Below, piece after piece: positions 1 through 9,454 of a stretch of 64,000 bases of DNA; within the stretch, counting starts at the first letter, position 1, and every line of letters begins with the position of its first letter. Source of the DNA: Phyllobacterium sophorae (GTDB taxonomy: Bacteria > Pseudomonadota > Alphaproteobacteria > Rhizobiales > Rhizobiaceae); NCBI RefSeq assembly GCF_003010965.1, contig NZ_PGGM01000016.1, forward strand, positions 1 to 64,000, given 5' to 3'. The position numbers and the translations under genes were made by a program. Under the pieces are notes generated by a model that was given only the letters and a program-made list of their open reading frames with translations, made no database searches and was not told the origin of the DNA.

Positions 1-576
1 CAAACAAACCCAACCTTCCGGTCAGGCACAAAAGCCTTCCGGTTTACACAAAACCGGAAAAACCGAAAAGAATGTCACTTCCGCAACAATCCCTAAAGCT
101 CTCAAAGACCGCCTGCCTCAGCATTCCTGCCTAGCAAACCTTAGGGCGCATTCAGCAACCGCCAGCGGCGCCCCGCCCTCGTTGTGCCGGTATATAGACC
201 CCACCAGCAAAACTGTCAACAGCGTTTTTGAAGATATTATGAAAAATGTGACAGGCCCTCCTCCTCGCCCGTTCACCTTCGTCAAATTGCAGCACCTGTC
301 TGTAGCCAGCAAATTGAAATGTGATCGTGGCGGCCACAAACATGCCCGATTCCCACCATAGCGCTCGCTCGCATGCGGCAAGATCAGCCCCGACTTTCAT
401 CGCACGCGGCCTAGCCTGTGCACACACTTCTGGAGCGCTGCGTTGACAGAGCGAAGCTGCAAGGGCAAAACTGCGGCCACGTTGATTTCATACCGGCACG
501 CAGCTGGTCGGCACGCGCACCGAAAAACCACACACACCCTGCATTCCACAACGGCGACAGGATCGACACTTAGAGT
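1..576. other. Gene-free stretch upstream of the M23 peptidase
   Basis: I find no convincing gene here; the open frames are short, on the minus strand and lack recognisable composition. The left end contains a perfect 9-bp inverted repeat (TTCCGGTTT at 37-45, AAACCGGAA at 51-59) with a 5-base loop. It has no T-run after it on the plus strand and only a short one on the minus strand, so it is at best a weak terminator for a gene outside the window. The rest presumably carries the promoter of the peptidase gene at 577, but I could not assign boxes. Confidence 0.5.
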
Positions 577-2529
577 ATGAACGAGTACGAGGGGCACTCA
601 TCAATCGATCCGGGAAACGAGCCGCCGTTGATAACGGACGGCCGTCGTGGCCCACCGGACCGGCGCGAGATATCGGCGCGATGGCTAGCGGGTACTTTCC
701 TCACCGGCATTACCTCGAGCCTGCTGATGGGTGTGGCCCTGTTTGCCGCGCTTGACGGCCGTGAACAATTGGCGACGCCTCCGGAACTCATGGCCCGCAA
801 CACCATGCCTGCAGCGGGCGGGAACAGTGATGTCGCCAAAGGCGCTCGCGTCGCTGCGACGACCCCCATACAGAAAAATCGCGATCGGCGGCGGCTTGAC
901 GTCTCGACAATGTTCAAGGATGGCGAACGCGACGTCATTCGCTCGATGCCGTTCGAATTTGTAAACATTGCCCTTGCTGATGTTCATAATACGAATCGCC
1001 GATATCCCGCATTCAATCCGCTCAACGTTTTTGCGGAAGCAAATGAGGGCACCGACCCGACGCCGAAGACAGGGCTGATATATGGGGCAAAAGTCGAGAG
1101 CGAAGTCAGCCTCCGCACCATGGATTTCCCTCTGACCACGGCACAGTATGATCCTTCAGATGATCTGAGTGCGGATGAAGTAGAGGAAGTCGTCCGCAAT
1201 ACGGGTTCGCTCTTGACTGACGGAGCGATCCAGGTCGCTTCGCTTCACTATGTCGATCCATTGCGTTTTGGTGCTGAAGAAGACCCCTACAATCTGCGCA
1301 ATCCGCTGGCGGTCAAAATCATTCAGGAGAATGTCAGCGTTGCGCCCCGCTTGCCAGAAGATGCCGAGGGTGCCGGCTATTCAGAAGAACTCATCCCGTT
1401 TCGCGGTGACAAGGATATTCTGGCCGCCCTCAATGAAGCTGGCTACGAAAATGACGATGCTACCGGCATGTCCGAGGCAATTGGCAAACTATTGAATTCA
1501 CCGCGCCTGAAAAGCGGAAGCGTTTTGCGGCTTGGAATCGAATCCCGCAATAATATCGACAGGATCATGCGGGCCAGTGTTTATAACGGCGCCACGCATA
1601 TCCTGACAATCGCCCTGAATGACGGAGACCAGTATGTTCCGGCTGACGAGCCGGAAATGACTCCGGGTCTGCAGGTTGCCTTCGATGACAATCCACCCCC
1701 CTCGCGGCGCTCCGAAGATTTACCGGCGGTCTATGATGGCATCTACAGAGCTGGCCTCGCCTATGGCATGACGGATTCAATGATCCAGCAGCTCATCCGC
1801 ATGCTGGCATCCGACGTCGACTTCCAGTCTCAACTCAGCCCGACCGATCATCTGGAAGCGCTCTTTTCGCTCCCGGCTGATTCGGATAAGGCTGGCGACG
1901 AATCGGAGATTCTTTATGTAGCCGCGAATTTTGGCGGCGACCTCAAGAAATTCTATCGATTCCATGGTGAGGACGGAACGACGGACTATTACGATGAGAA
2001 CGGCAAGAGCTCCAAACAGTTCCTGCTGCGCAAACCCGTTCCGAACGGCGTCTTTCGTTCGCCCTTCGGCATGCGCCGGCATCCGATTCTCGGCTATTCC
2101 CGCATGCATACCGGCGTCGACTGGTCTGCGCCGCGCGGCACACCGATCATAGCCGCAGGAAATGGCGTGGTTGAGCGCGCGGGCTGGACAAATGGTTATG
2201 GCAATCAAACCATTATTCGCCATTCAAATGGTTACGAGAGCAGCTATTCTCACCAGAATGCAATTGCGAGTGGCGTTACACCGGGAGCCCGTATCCGGCA
2301 AGGTCAGGTGATTGGCTATCTCGGTTCGACAGGACTTTCGACAGGGCCGCATCTTCATTATGAAGTCATCGTCAATGGCTCGAAGGTCGATCCAATGCGC
2401 ATTCGCTTGCCAAGCGGCGGCGCTCTCGATGGCGATGACCTCGTCGCTTTCAAGCGTGAGCGCGAGCGCATCGATCAGCTGCTGAGGGAAGAAGACGCGA
2501 ACGGAACGAAAGTCGCCGCGAGCGGCTAA
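577..2529 (+). CDS. M23 family metallopeptidase (LytM-type), membrane-anchored
   Basis: The 650-residue protein is predicted to be a zinc-dependent peptidoglycan endopeptidase, or a LytM-type activator of amidases, facing the periplasm. There is a hydrophilic N-terminus, one transmembrane segment at about residues 36-59, a long periplasmic region, and a C-terminal M23 domain at about 495-605. The zinc motifs are intact: HTGVD with H511 and D515, and HLH with H592 and H594, so it should be catalytically competent rather than an EnvC-like degenerate member. It ends 3 bases from the stop of a convergent L,D-transpeptidase gene. The ribosome site before the ATG is weak. The exact cleavage specificity cannot be read from sequence. 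Confidence 0.9.
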   Translation: MNEYEGHSSIDPGNEPPLITDGRRGPPDRREISARWLAGTFLTGITSSLLMGVALFAALDGREQLATPPELMARNTMPAAGGNSDVAKGARVAATTPIQKNRDRRRLDVSTMFKDGERDVIRSMPFEFVNIALADVHNTNRRYPAFNPLNVFAEANEGTDPTPKTGLIYGAKVESEVSLRTMDFPLTTAQYDPSDDLSADEVEEVVRNTGSLLTDGAIQVASLHYVDPLRFGAEEDPYNLRNPLAVKIIQENVSVAPRLPEDAEGAGYSEELIPFRGDKDILAALNEAGYENDDATGMSEAIGKLLNSPRLKSGSVLRLGIESRNNIDRIMRASVYNGATHILTIALNDGDQYVPADEPEMTPGLQVAFDDNPPPSRRSEDLPAVYDGIYRAGLAYGMTDSMIQQLIRMLASDVDFQSQLSPTDHLEALFSLPADSDKAGDESEILYVAANFGGDLKKFYRFHGEDGTTDYYDENGKSSKQFLLRKPVPNGVFRSPFGMRRHPILGYSRMHTGVDWSAPRGTPIIAAGNGVVERAGWTNGYGNQTIIRHSNGYESSYSHQNAIASGVTPGARIRQGQVIGYLGSTGLSTGPHLHYEVIVNGSKVDPMRIRLPSGGALDGDDLVAFKRERERIDQLLREEDANGTKVAASG

Positions 2530-2532
2530 GAC

Positions 2533-3945
2533 CTACTCCTGAAATTCGACCGTCACGCCCTTCTGAACCAATTTCGACAATTCTGTTGCATCCCAGTTGG
2601 TCAATCGCACACAGCCATGGCTGTTGGTCTTGCCTATCTTTGACGGTTCGGGAGTACCGTGGATCCCATAGGTCGGCTTTGACAGTGCGATCCAGACCGT
2701 ACCGACCGGCCCATTCGGACCCGGTGGGATAGTCAGGACCGAATTGTTTTCACCCTGCTTGAAGTTGATCTTCGGGTTGTATGTATAGTTGGGATTGAGC
2801 GCGATCCGCTCCACTTGAACCGTACCGGATGGCGATGGCGTATCCGTCGAGCCGATCGTTGCGGGGTAGGCAACGATCAACCTTCCTTCCGCATTGTAGC
2901 CACGCACCTGTTTGCGCCCCTTGTCGGCAATGATTCGTGTCACAGCACCGCCGGCATTCTGGCCCGTGCTGGCAATCTGGATAGCAACACCCGGCGTATT
3001 GAAATCCACGCCCGGATTGATTTCCTTCAGATAGTTTTCATCCATATGGAAGCGCTCGGCCAACATTTCCGTGACGGATGTGAACGCCATGCGCTCAAGT
3101 TGTGCCTTGTGGCTATAATCCTCGGGGATGGACGCGACAAACGGATAAGCCGCATCTTCCGACGTGATCGTGTAGGAAACGAAAGCCGGACCACCGGTCT
3201 GTTCCAGCGATGCGTTGATACCTTCCTCGTTGAGCGGATCGAATTTCTGCCCGGTCATCTCCTCAAAAGCGGCTACGGCCTTGTCGACATTGCCGCCCTT
3301 GTGCCCGTCGATGACGCCAGGTGACACGCCGATTCGATCAAGCAGAACCTGGATGGCGGCGATCTTGGCCTTCGCCCCCTGCCCCTTGGGCAATTCGACA
3401 GTAGGTGCCGGATTGGGATGAACCGGTATTTGCTCTTGCTGCGGAGCGTCGGTCAGCCCATCGCCTGGCAATCCAGGGTCAACATAATTCGGGTCGGGTG
3501 ACTGCAAGTTTGATTCGCCATCAGCAGGCGGCAAGGGCTGACGATCGACACTGCCATAGTCGCGTTCGGAAGGCAGCGCGGATTGCTGTTCGTATGGGTC
3601 GTTCGGACGCGCGTACGGATCTTCCGGAATCGCACCGGTATCATACGGATCCTGCGGAGCGTCGGGAAAGTAATCGCTTGATTGATCATTTTGCGGCTCT
3701 TCGACCGCAACAATGCGGCCGCGACGGTCGACCGTGATTTTCCTGCCATATTCGTCAAAATACGCCCGGTAAGCTTCGCGGCGCGGACGGCGTTCACCTG
3801 GTTCGAAGAGTTGCGCGACCGCATAAGGAGCCTGATCGCTTGCCGCGGGTCCTGCAATTTCGGCCGCCCGCCCGCTCGCGGGGGCAAGGGCACTTGCGGA
3901 AGCAACGAGCAACATTCCAAACATTGAATTATAATAAGACGCCAT
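2533..3945 (-). CDS. L,D-transpeptidase (YkuD domain) with peptidoglycan-binding region
   Basis: The 470-residue protein begins with a signal-like hydrophobic segment (residues about 8-28). A proline/aspartate-rich low-complexity linker to about 180 follows, then a PG_binding_1-like helical segment (about 190-240), a LysM-like or spacer segment, and a C-terminal YkuD domain from about 335. The catalytic motif SHGCVRL is present with H443 and C445, so it should form 3-3 peptide cross-links or attach proteins to peptidoglycan in the periplasm. The family is abundant in Rhizobiales, whose walls are rich in L,D-cross-links. It converges on the M23 peptidase. A CtrA-like motif lies just upstream (3970-3984). 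Confidence 0.9.
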   Translation of the reverse strand: MASYYNSMFGMLLVASASALAPASGRAAEIAGPAASDQAPYAVAQLFEPGERRPRREAYRAYFDEYGRKITVDRRGRIVAVEEPQNDQSSDYFPDAPQDPYDTGAIPEDPYARPNDPYEQQSALPSERDYGSVDRQPLPPADGESNLQSPDPNYVDPGLPGDGLTDAPQQEQIPVHPNPAPTVELPKGQGAKAKIAAIQVLLDRIGVSPGVIDGHKGGNVDKAVAAFEEMTGQKFDPLNEEGINASLEQTGGPAFVSYTITSEDAAYPFVASIPEDYSHKAQLERMAFTSVTEMLAERFHMDENYLKEINPGVDFNTPGVAIQIASTGQNAGGAVTRIIADKGRKQVRGYNAEGRLIVAYPATIGSTDTPSPSGTVQVERIALNPNYTYNPKINFKQGENNSVLTIPPGPNGPVGTVWIALSKPTYGIHGTPEPSKIGKTNSHGCVRLTNWDATELSKLVQKGVTVEFQE

Positions 3946-3969
3946 GCGGATCGCTTCCGGTTTTCACTA

Positions 3970-3984
3970 GTAACGCAACATTAA
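3970..3984 (-). promoter_or_regulatory. Possible CtrA-type site upstream of the L,D-transpeptidase
   Basis: Read on the minus strand the motif is TTAA, seven bases, TTAC, one mismatch from the alphaproteobacterial CtrA consensus TTAA-N7-TTAA. It sits 24-38 bases upstream of the L,D-transpeptidase ATG. Such motifs arise by chance in AT-richer intergenic DNA, so this is only a candidate for cell-cycle control. Confidence 0.25.
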
Positions 3985-4067
3985 GCATGATTGACCGATT
4001 TTCCTGTCTTTATGGTTAATGACTGCGCGCTTTTATCGTTGCATCTATCGGATGAACGGGACGTGAA

Positions 4068-4091
4068 AATGGCCGCCATATGGCGGCCATT
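4068..4091 (-). terminator. Perfect 24-bp palindrome downstream of clpB
   Basis: The two 12-base halves (AATGGCCGCCAT and its complement) form a perfect dyad 26 bases after the clpB stop. On the minus strand it is followed by TTTTC. It is probably a Rho-independent terminator for clpB, though a loopless dyad of this kind could also bind a protein. Confidence 0.6.
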
Positions 4092-4116
4092 CTCTTTATT
4101 TTCATGTCGTGAGCAC

Positions 4117-6729
4117 TCAAGCTGCTTCGCTCTTCTCCCGTTCGGGAGCTGACTTGACCGATTTGAAATTCAGCCTGTCCGAACCCGCGGTGATTCTTAC
4201 CGTCGAGCCATCCAGAATCTCGCCGAGCAGAATCTTCTCCGCAAGCGGGTCCTGGACCTGCTTCTGGATGACACGCTTCAGCGGCCGCGCACCGTACGCA
4301 GGGTCATAGCCCTTTTCGGCAAGCCAGTCCGTCGCATCTTCGTCGACCTTGAGAACGATCTTGCGATCGGCCAGCAGCTTCTGCAGGTGCTCGAGCTGGA
4401 TCGCAACGATCTTGCCCATTTCCTTGCGCTGCAGGCGATGGAACAGAATTATCTCATCCACGCGGTTGAGGAATTCCGGCCGGAACGACGCCTTGACGAC
4501 GTTCATCACCTCTTCCCGAACTTCCTCGACATCCTGACCTTCGGCCAGGCCGACAAGATATTCCGCGCCGAGATTGGACGTCATGATGACCAGAGTGTTG
4601 CGGAAATCGACGGTACGCCCCTGACCGTCGGTCAGACGCCCATCATCGAGAACCTGCAGCAGCACATTGAATACATCGGGATGCGCCTTTTCGATCTCGT
4701 CGAAGAGGATAACCTGATAGGGCCTGCGCCGGACGGCCTCGGTCAGAGCGCCGCCTTCCTCATAGCCGACATAGCCGGGGGGAGCACCGATCAGACGTGC
4801 AACCGAGTGTTTCTCCATATATTCGGACATGTCGAGGCGAACCATCGCCGTCTCGTCCGTGAACAGAAATGATGCAAGCGCTTTCGTAAGCTCGGTTTTG
4901 CCGACGCCTGTAGGTCCCAGGAAAATGAACGAGCCGATTGGCCGGTTCGGATCCTGCAACCCAGCGCGCGCACGGCGAACGGCTTTCGATACGGCTTGAA
5001 CCGCTTCGCCCTGTCCGACGACACGCTTGGCGAGTTCGTCTTCCATCCGCAGCAGCTTTTCCCGCTCACCTTCCAGCATCCGGTCAACGGGAATGCCGGT
5101 CCAGCGTGAAACGACCTGGGCAACATGATCCGGTGTGACCGTTTCCTCGACCATCGAGGTAGCATTGTCCTGCTGCTCGGCCTGCGCCAGTTCCTTCTCC
5201 AGCTGCGGGATCGTTCCATAGGCAAGCTCGCCCGCCTTCTGGAATTCACCATTTCGCTGAGCCGAAGCGAGAGCGTTGCGAGCATCGTCAAGCTGGCGCT
5301 TCAGATCGGCGGCATGCCCGAGCTTCTGCTTTTCCGCCTGCCAGGTATTCGTCAATGAAGTCGACTGTTCCTCAAGATCGGCAAGCTCCTTTTCCAGCCT
5401 CTCCAGACGGTCGCGGGAAGCGTCATCCTTCTCGACCTTCAGGGCCTCGCGCTCGATCTTCAGCTGCATGATGCGACGGTCGATTTCATCCAGCTCTTCC
5501 GGCTTGGAATCAACCTGCATACGAAGCCGCGCGGCGCCTTCGTCGACAAGGTCGATCGCCTTGTCCGGCAGGAAGCGGTCGGTGATATAACGATTCGACA
5601 ATGTCGCCGCAGCCACAAGCGCCGAGTCGGAAATGCGGACCTTGTGATGCTGCTCGTATTTTTCCTTCAGGCCGCGCAGAATCGAGATCGTATCCTCGAC
5701 TGTCGGCTCGTCGACGAACACCGGCTGGAACCGGCGGGCAAGAGCAGGATCTTTTTCCACATGCTTGCGATATTCATCAAGCGTCGTCGCGCCGACGCAA
5801 TGCAGCTCGCCGCGAGCCAGCGCGGGCTTCAAAAGATTCGAAGCATCCATCGCGCCTTCGCTCTTGCCGGCGCCGACAAGCGTGTGCATCTCGTCAATGA
5901 ACAGGATGATGTCGCCATTGGCTGACGTGACTTCGGAAAGCACGCCCTTCAATCGCTCTTCGAACTCGCCGCGATATTTCGCACCGGCGATCAGTGCACC
6001 CATGTCGAGCGCCATCAGCTGTTTGTCTTTCAGCGATTCCGGCACATCGCCATTGACGATGCGCAGAGCGAGACCTTCTGCAATTGCCGTCTTGCCCACG
6101 CCGGGTTCGCCAATGAGCACCGGATTGTTCTTGGTACGCCGCGACAGAACCTGGATCGTCCGGCGAATCTCGTCGTCGCGGCCAATGACGGGGTCGAGCT
6201 TGCCCGCCCGCGCATCGGCCGTCAGGTCGCGTGCATATTTCTTCAGGGCATCATACGTGTTCTCGGCAGATGCCGAGTCAGCCGTCCGGCCCTTGCGGAT
6301 ATCGTTGATAACCGCGTTCAGACCGGCCGCAGTGACGCCGGCGCGGCTCAGGATTTCGGAAGTCTTGGCCGACTTTTCGATCGCCATGGCCGTCAGCAGG
6401 CGTTCGACAGTTACGAAACTGTCGCCGGCCTTCTTCGCTACTTCCTCGGCAGTCGTAAAAACCTTGGCCAATGGCTGGGCTAGATAAAGCTGGCCATTGC
6501 CACCTGTCACTTTCGGCAGCGCATCAAGAGCAGCCTGCAAACCGAGGCGTACATCTTCTACGCGCCCGCCTGCCCGCTCGATCAGCGACGCGGCAAGACC
6601 TTCCTCATCGTCAACCAGGACTTTGAGCAAATGTTCGGGGGCAAACTGCTGATGATTGGAGGAAAGGGCAAAGGTCTGCGCCGACTGGATGAAACCGCGG
6701 ACGCGCTCCGTATATTTTTCAATGTTCAT
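4117..6729 (-). CDS. clpB: ATP-dependent chaperone ClpB
   Basis: This is the Hsp100 disaggregase, which threads aggregated proteins through a hexameric AAA+ ring in cooperation with DnaK/DnaJ/GrpE in the cytoplasm. At 870 residues it is full length. It has a double Clp_N domain (about 1-145), a first AAA+ module with Walker A GEPGVGKT at 207-214, a coiled-coil middle domain (about 405-525) that separates it from ClpA/ClpC, and a second AAA+ module with GPTGVGKT at 605-612. It is monocistronic, with a palindromic terminator downstream and a candidate RpoH promoter upstream. The start at 6729 follows a clear AAGGAGA ribosome site. Confidence 0.97.
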   Translation of the reverse strand: MNIEKYTERVRGFIQSAQTFALSSNHQQFAPEHLLKVLVDDEEGLAASLIERAGGRVEDVRLGLQAALDALPKVTGGNGQLYLAQPLAKVFTTAEEVAKKAGDSFVTVERLLTAMAIEKSAKTSEILSRAGVTAAGLNAVINDIRKGRTADSASAENTYDALKKYARDLTADARAGKLDPVIGRDDEIRRTIQVLSRRTKNNPVLIGEPGVGKTAIAEGLALRIVNGDVPESLKDKQLMALDMGALIAGAKYRGEFEERLKGVLSEVTSANGDIILFIDEMHTLVGAGKSEGAMDASNLLKPALARGELHCVGATTLDEYRKHVEKDPALARRFQPVFVDEPTVEDTISILRGLKEKYEQHHKVRISDSALVAAATLSNRYITDRFLPDKAIDLVDEGAARLRMQVDSKPEELDEIDRRIMQLKIEREALKVEKDDASRDRLERLEKELADLEEQSTSLTNTWQAEKQKLGHAADLKRQLDDARNALASAQRNGEFQKAGELAYGTIPQLEKELAQAEQQDNATSMVEETVTPDHVAQVVSRWTGIPVDRMLEGEREKLLRMEDELAKRVVGQGEAVQAVSKAVRRARAGLQDPNRPIGSFIFLGPTGVGKTELTKALASFLFTDETAMVRLDMSEYMEKHSVARLIGAPPGYVGYEEGGALTEAVRRRPYQVILFDEIEKAHPDVFNVLLQVLDDGRLTDGQGRTVDFRNTLVIMTSNLGAEYLVGLAEGQDVEEVREEVMNVVKASFRPEFLNRVDEIILFHRLQRKEMGKIVAIQLEHLQKLLADRKIVLKVDEDATDWLAEKGYDPAYGARPLKRVIQKQVQDPLAEKILLGEILDGSTVRITAGSDRLNFKSVKSAPEREKSEAA

Positions 6730-6824
6730 CGTATGTCTCCTTTTCCCGAACGACCCTCTTGGAGGCGTCGTGCGGCGTGTTGGTGACGGGTCCCCTCATG
6801 AGGCAAACCCATTCATTCGCCTCC

Positions 6825-6855
6825 AAATATGGGAACATTATCAATGCCGCGCAAG
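6825..6855 (-). promoter_or_regulatory. Candidate RpoH (sigma-32) promoter for clpB
   Basis: On the minus strand the sequence reads CTTGCG (6850-6855), a 16-base gap, then CCCATATTT (6825-6833). This matches the heat-shock pattern of a CTTG-type -35 and a CCCAT-type -10 box. It lies about 95 bases before the clpB start, giving a plausible leader. Assignment is by motif and by the known heat-shock control of clpB; no expression data are available here. Confidence 0.5.
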
Positions 6856-6961
6856 ATCGGAGTTGGGCGTTTTGTTGCGCCACATGCACGGAGTTTTTTG
6901 TATAGCACATCCTCCCCCCGCCACGCCCTCATTCTCTGAGTCTGGTCATTGAGTGGCTGGG

Positions 6962-7270
6962 GAAGACGGGCGGTCGCCGAAGCGCGTCTTGGTAGAAGTA
7001 GTAATGCGATCCGAAGACCGCCCGTCCGGCGACTTTTCATCCCGTCCGTTCCCTTGGGAGGCTTCGGCACCGGGGAATACCATTTGCGGCATTCCATGCG
7101 TCACCTACGTGCCCCTTAGAATGCTCGTCCAGCACGCGCCGATCCTAGTACCGGCAGGGGAACCCTTGGACAGAACGTCCCCGGACAGCGGGTCCGTTCC
7201 CCGCCATCGGAGGCGCTGGTCCTTTCCCCGCTTCGAACGGCTCCGGAAGCAGTTCCCCGTGGAAAGGACC
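6962..7270. ncRNA. Hairpin-rich gene-free region, candidate structured RNA
   Basis: The 687 bases between clpB and the reductase gene hold no convincing protein gene, but 6962-7270 is packed with inverted repeats. These are GACGGGCGGTC at 6965-6975 with its complement at 7016-7026; GGAAT 7074-7078 with ATTCC 7091-7095; GGGGAAC 7157-7163 with GTTCCCC 7196-7202 (with GGAC/GTCC nested inside); and GGTCCTTTCC 7218-7227 with GGAAAGGACC 7261-7270. A further weak pair, CCAGGT/ACCTGG, lies at 7284-7333. I could not match it to RNase P RNA, tmRNA, SRP RNA or 6S RNA. The strand is undecided because perfect pairs fold equally on both. Confidence 0.3.
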
Positions 7271-7416
7271 GGCTTAGAATAAACCAGGTTTGGAGGGTGT
7301 TGGATAAGTTGGCGGGATTATTTTCTGACCTGGACGGCGCTGACTGCCGTATGGTGCCTGCTGTGCGTGGTTCGCAAGAGGAACGTGAGGAAGCGTCACC
7401 ATAGACGATCTTGCCT

Positions 7417-8079
7417 CTAACCCTCGCGTTTCATCTTCTCGCGACGTGCGAGTTCGGCTTCGCTTGGTTCCTCGAGGGCGAATGATCCAGTGCTGACAGA
7501 TCCGGAGCGCAGATAGGTGCTCATCGTGACACCGGTCGTCGAAACTTTCGTCTCGACGAGCTTCAACCCGGCAGGTACGCCGCCTTGGCCAAACATGCGT
7601 TTGCCGGAACCCAGCAAGAGTGGAAAGACAAAAAGATTGAATTGGTCGATCAAGTCGTTTGCCAGCAGCGTCTGGATAAGCTGGCTGCTGCCCTGAATGA
7701 GCAGATCCGATCCGTCCTGCTGCTTCAATTGCGCGATTTCTGCCGCCACGTCACCGTGAATGGCCACCGAATTTTTCCAGGTGAGCGGCTCTGTCGATGA
7801 GGTTGCCACATATTTGGTCACCGCATTGAACTTATCTGCAATAAGGCCGCTCTCCGCATAAGGCCAATAGGCGGCAAATATTTCATAGGTCTTGCGGCCA
7901 AGCAGCAGATCGAAGGGCGCTGTCATGATCTCGTCCATGACCTTGCCCATTGGCTCGTCCCAATAATTGACCGTCCAGCCGCCATGGGTGAATCCGCCGG
8001 TTGGGTCCTCGTCGGGTCCGCCAGGGGCCTGCATGACCCCATCGACACTCAGGAAAGTTGAAGCAATGACTTTTCGCAT
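7417..8079 (-). CDS. Dihydrofolate reductase family protein (RibD C-terminal domain)
   Basis: The 220-residue cytoplasmic protein has the fold shared by dihydrofolate reductases and the reductase half of RibD. Its start resembles family members (MRKVIASTFLSVDGVM), a LLLGRKTYE segment lies at about residues 58-66, and the nucleotide-binding SDLLIQGSSQLIQTLL region lies near 125-140. Such stand-alone proteins are usually annotated as DHFR family, and their true substrate is mostly unknown. It is isolated, with gene-free DNA on both sides. An AGGAG-like ribosome site precedes the ATG. Confidence 0.85.
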   Translation of the reverse strand: MRKVIASTFLSVDGVMQAPGGPDEDPTGGFTHGGWTVNYWDEPMGKVMDEIMTAPFDLLLGRKTYEIFAAYWPYAESGLIADKFNAVTKYVATSSTEPLTWKNSVAIHGDVAAEIAQLKQQDGSDLLIQGSSQLIQTLLANDLIDQFNLFVFPLLLGSGKRMFGQGGVPAGLKLVETKVSTTGVTMSTYLRSGSVSTGSFALEEPSEAELARREKMKREG

Positions 8080-8289
8080 TTCGTTTCTCCTCTTTTTTCC
8101 TGACCCGCAACTGCGAGGCTCAGGACAACCGAAGGACGGTTGAGCGAGCGTCTGGCCGACATATCAGCGCATTTTTTTACGGGGCCGTGGGTACAGCGCT
8201 CTTGCGCGCGCCGTATAAAGCCCGTGGTTCCGGCAAAGTTCCTCGCGGCCCCTCGGAACCATGCACCCGTGCCAAGGTCATTCAACGCA

Positions 8290-8325
8290 TTACGCCACCC
8301 GCAGGTTTCCCCGCAGGTGGCGTAA
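8290..8325 (-). terminator. Hairpin downstream of the DUF4167 gene
   Basis: A 10-bp perfect inverted repeat (TTACGCCACC at 8290-8299, GGTGGCGTAA at 8316-8325) encloses a 16-base loop that can pair further. It begins 18 bases beyond the stop of the minus-strand DUF4167 gene. No strong T-run follows, so termination here may be incomplete or the stem may protect the mRNA 3' end. Confidence 0.4.
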
Positions 8326-8343
8326 AATTCAATCACACTCAGA

Positions 8344-9159
8344 TCAAACGTCGGATTCTACCGCCGCCCGGCGCTTCTTCACTTGGGCGACAATACCTGC
8401 CGGTGAAAGATCATTGGCGGTATCAGGCGCAACTGGTTCAGCGGCGCTTTCTTCCGTCACCCGCGGTTCACGCGGACGAGCAGGACGACGGCCGCGCGGG
8501 GCGCGACGTGCCGGCTTGGCCTCGGCAGCCTCTTCGGAAGCCTCGGGAGCGCTTTCGACGGGTTGAACCTGCGGCTGGCGCTGGCTTACCGTGTCGTCGT
8601 CATAGGCGACTTCTGCGGGAGTACCTTCAATGATGGGCTGTGGGCCACTGCCATTGATTGGCTGATGCATCACACGTTCTGGACGCTCATGACGCTCGGA
8701 GCGTTCTTGCCTCTCCTGGCGCTCTGGACGTTCCTGACGCTGGGGACGTTCTTGACGTTGGGAGAACTCCTGCTGGCGTTCCGGCAGCTCTTGACGATCG
8801 GAATCGTTGCCGTTGCCGTTATTGCCCTCATCGTCATAGCCAATATCTTCATCCTGCTCGTCGCGGTCATCACGATCGTCGCGCTGATACTGGACAGGCG
8901 CCTGAGCCTGAGCAGCGAGAATGATTCGATTGTAGTGCTCGGCGTGCTGGAGATAGTTTTCAGCTATCACGCGATCACCGGCGCTCTGTGCATCACGTGC
9001 AAGCGTAGTGTATTTTTCGGCGATGTGCTGAGCGTTCCCCCGGATTTTAACATCGGGGCCGTTGCTCTCATAGTTGCGGGAAAGTGGGTTGGGACCTTTG
9101 TTGCGGTTATTGTTGTTACCGCGTCCGCGCATGCGCCTATTCTGCTGTACTGGCCTCAT
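8344..9159 (-). CDS. DUF4167 domain-containing protein
   Basis: The 271-residue protein has a short basic N-terminus rich in Arg and Asn, followed by the conserved DUF4167 block at about residues 25-85 (with KIRGNAQHIAEKY and AENYLQHAEHYNRI). A long disordered tail follows: an RQER/QERPER-type repeat region (about 125-165) and a C-terminal basic segment RRAPRGRRPARPREPR. The family is restricted to alphaproteobacteria and usually follows prmC, as it does here 295 bases downstream. The composition suggests RNA or nucleic-acid binding, but no function is established from the sequence. The gap between it and prmC (9160-9454) shows no other gene. Confidence 0.85.
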   Translation of the reverse strand: MRPVQQNRRMRGRGNNNNRNKGPNPLSRNYESNGPDVKIRGNAQHIAEKYTTLARDAQSAGDRVIAENYLQHAEHYNRIILAAQAQAPVQYQRDDRDDRDEQDEDIGYDDEGNNGNGNDSDRQELPERQQEFSQRQERPQRQERPERQERQERSERHERPERVMHQPINGSGPQPIIEGTPAEVAYDDDTVSQRQPQVQPVESAPEASEEAAEAKPARRAPRGRRPARPREPRVTEESAAEPVAPDTANDLSPAGIVAQVKKRRAAVESDV

Positions 9160-9454
9160 ACTTATCTCTTTTCAGAAAATCAGGGGCGCTAATTTGCTCA
9201 CCATTTGAGTCAAAAAGCTTCGCTTCTCAAGTGCCGACCTGAAGCGCGCCCCGCGCTTCAATCGCATCCAAAGTTCATAAAACTTTTGTGCTGCCGCAAA
9301 AACCATTTCTCCAAAGCTATTTCCAAAGAGAAATCAAACACCCGGAAATTCCCGTATCAATCTCTTGATAGGCAGAACCAGATTTGTTCGGTTTAGAGCG
9401 GTAAGGCGAAACTAGCCGTCTTCGCTGCAAATTCCAAGCCCTTTTTCAAGATTT

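Noticed and set aside
6962-7270. RNase P RNA, tmRNA, SRP RNA or 6S RNA in the hairpin-rich block
   Set aside because: The diagnostic conserved words (for example GAGGAAAGTCC of RNase P, or a tmRNA tag ending in AA-rich codons) are absent on both strands.
6953-7282. 109-codon open frame across the hairpin block upstream of clpB
   Set aside because: Composition follows the inverted repeats, the start is a GTG without ribosome site, and no domain is seen. If similar frames appear in other genomes, that may reflect the conserved nucleotide structure.
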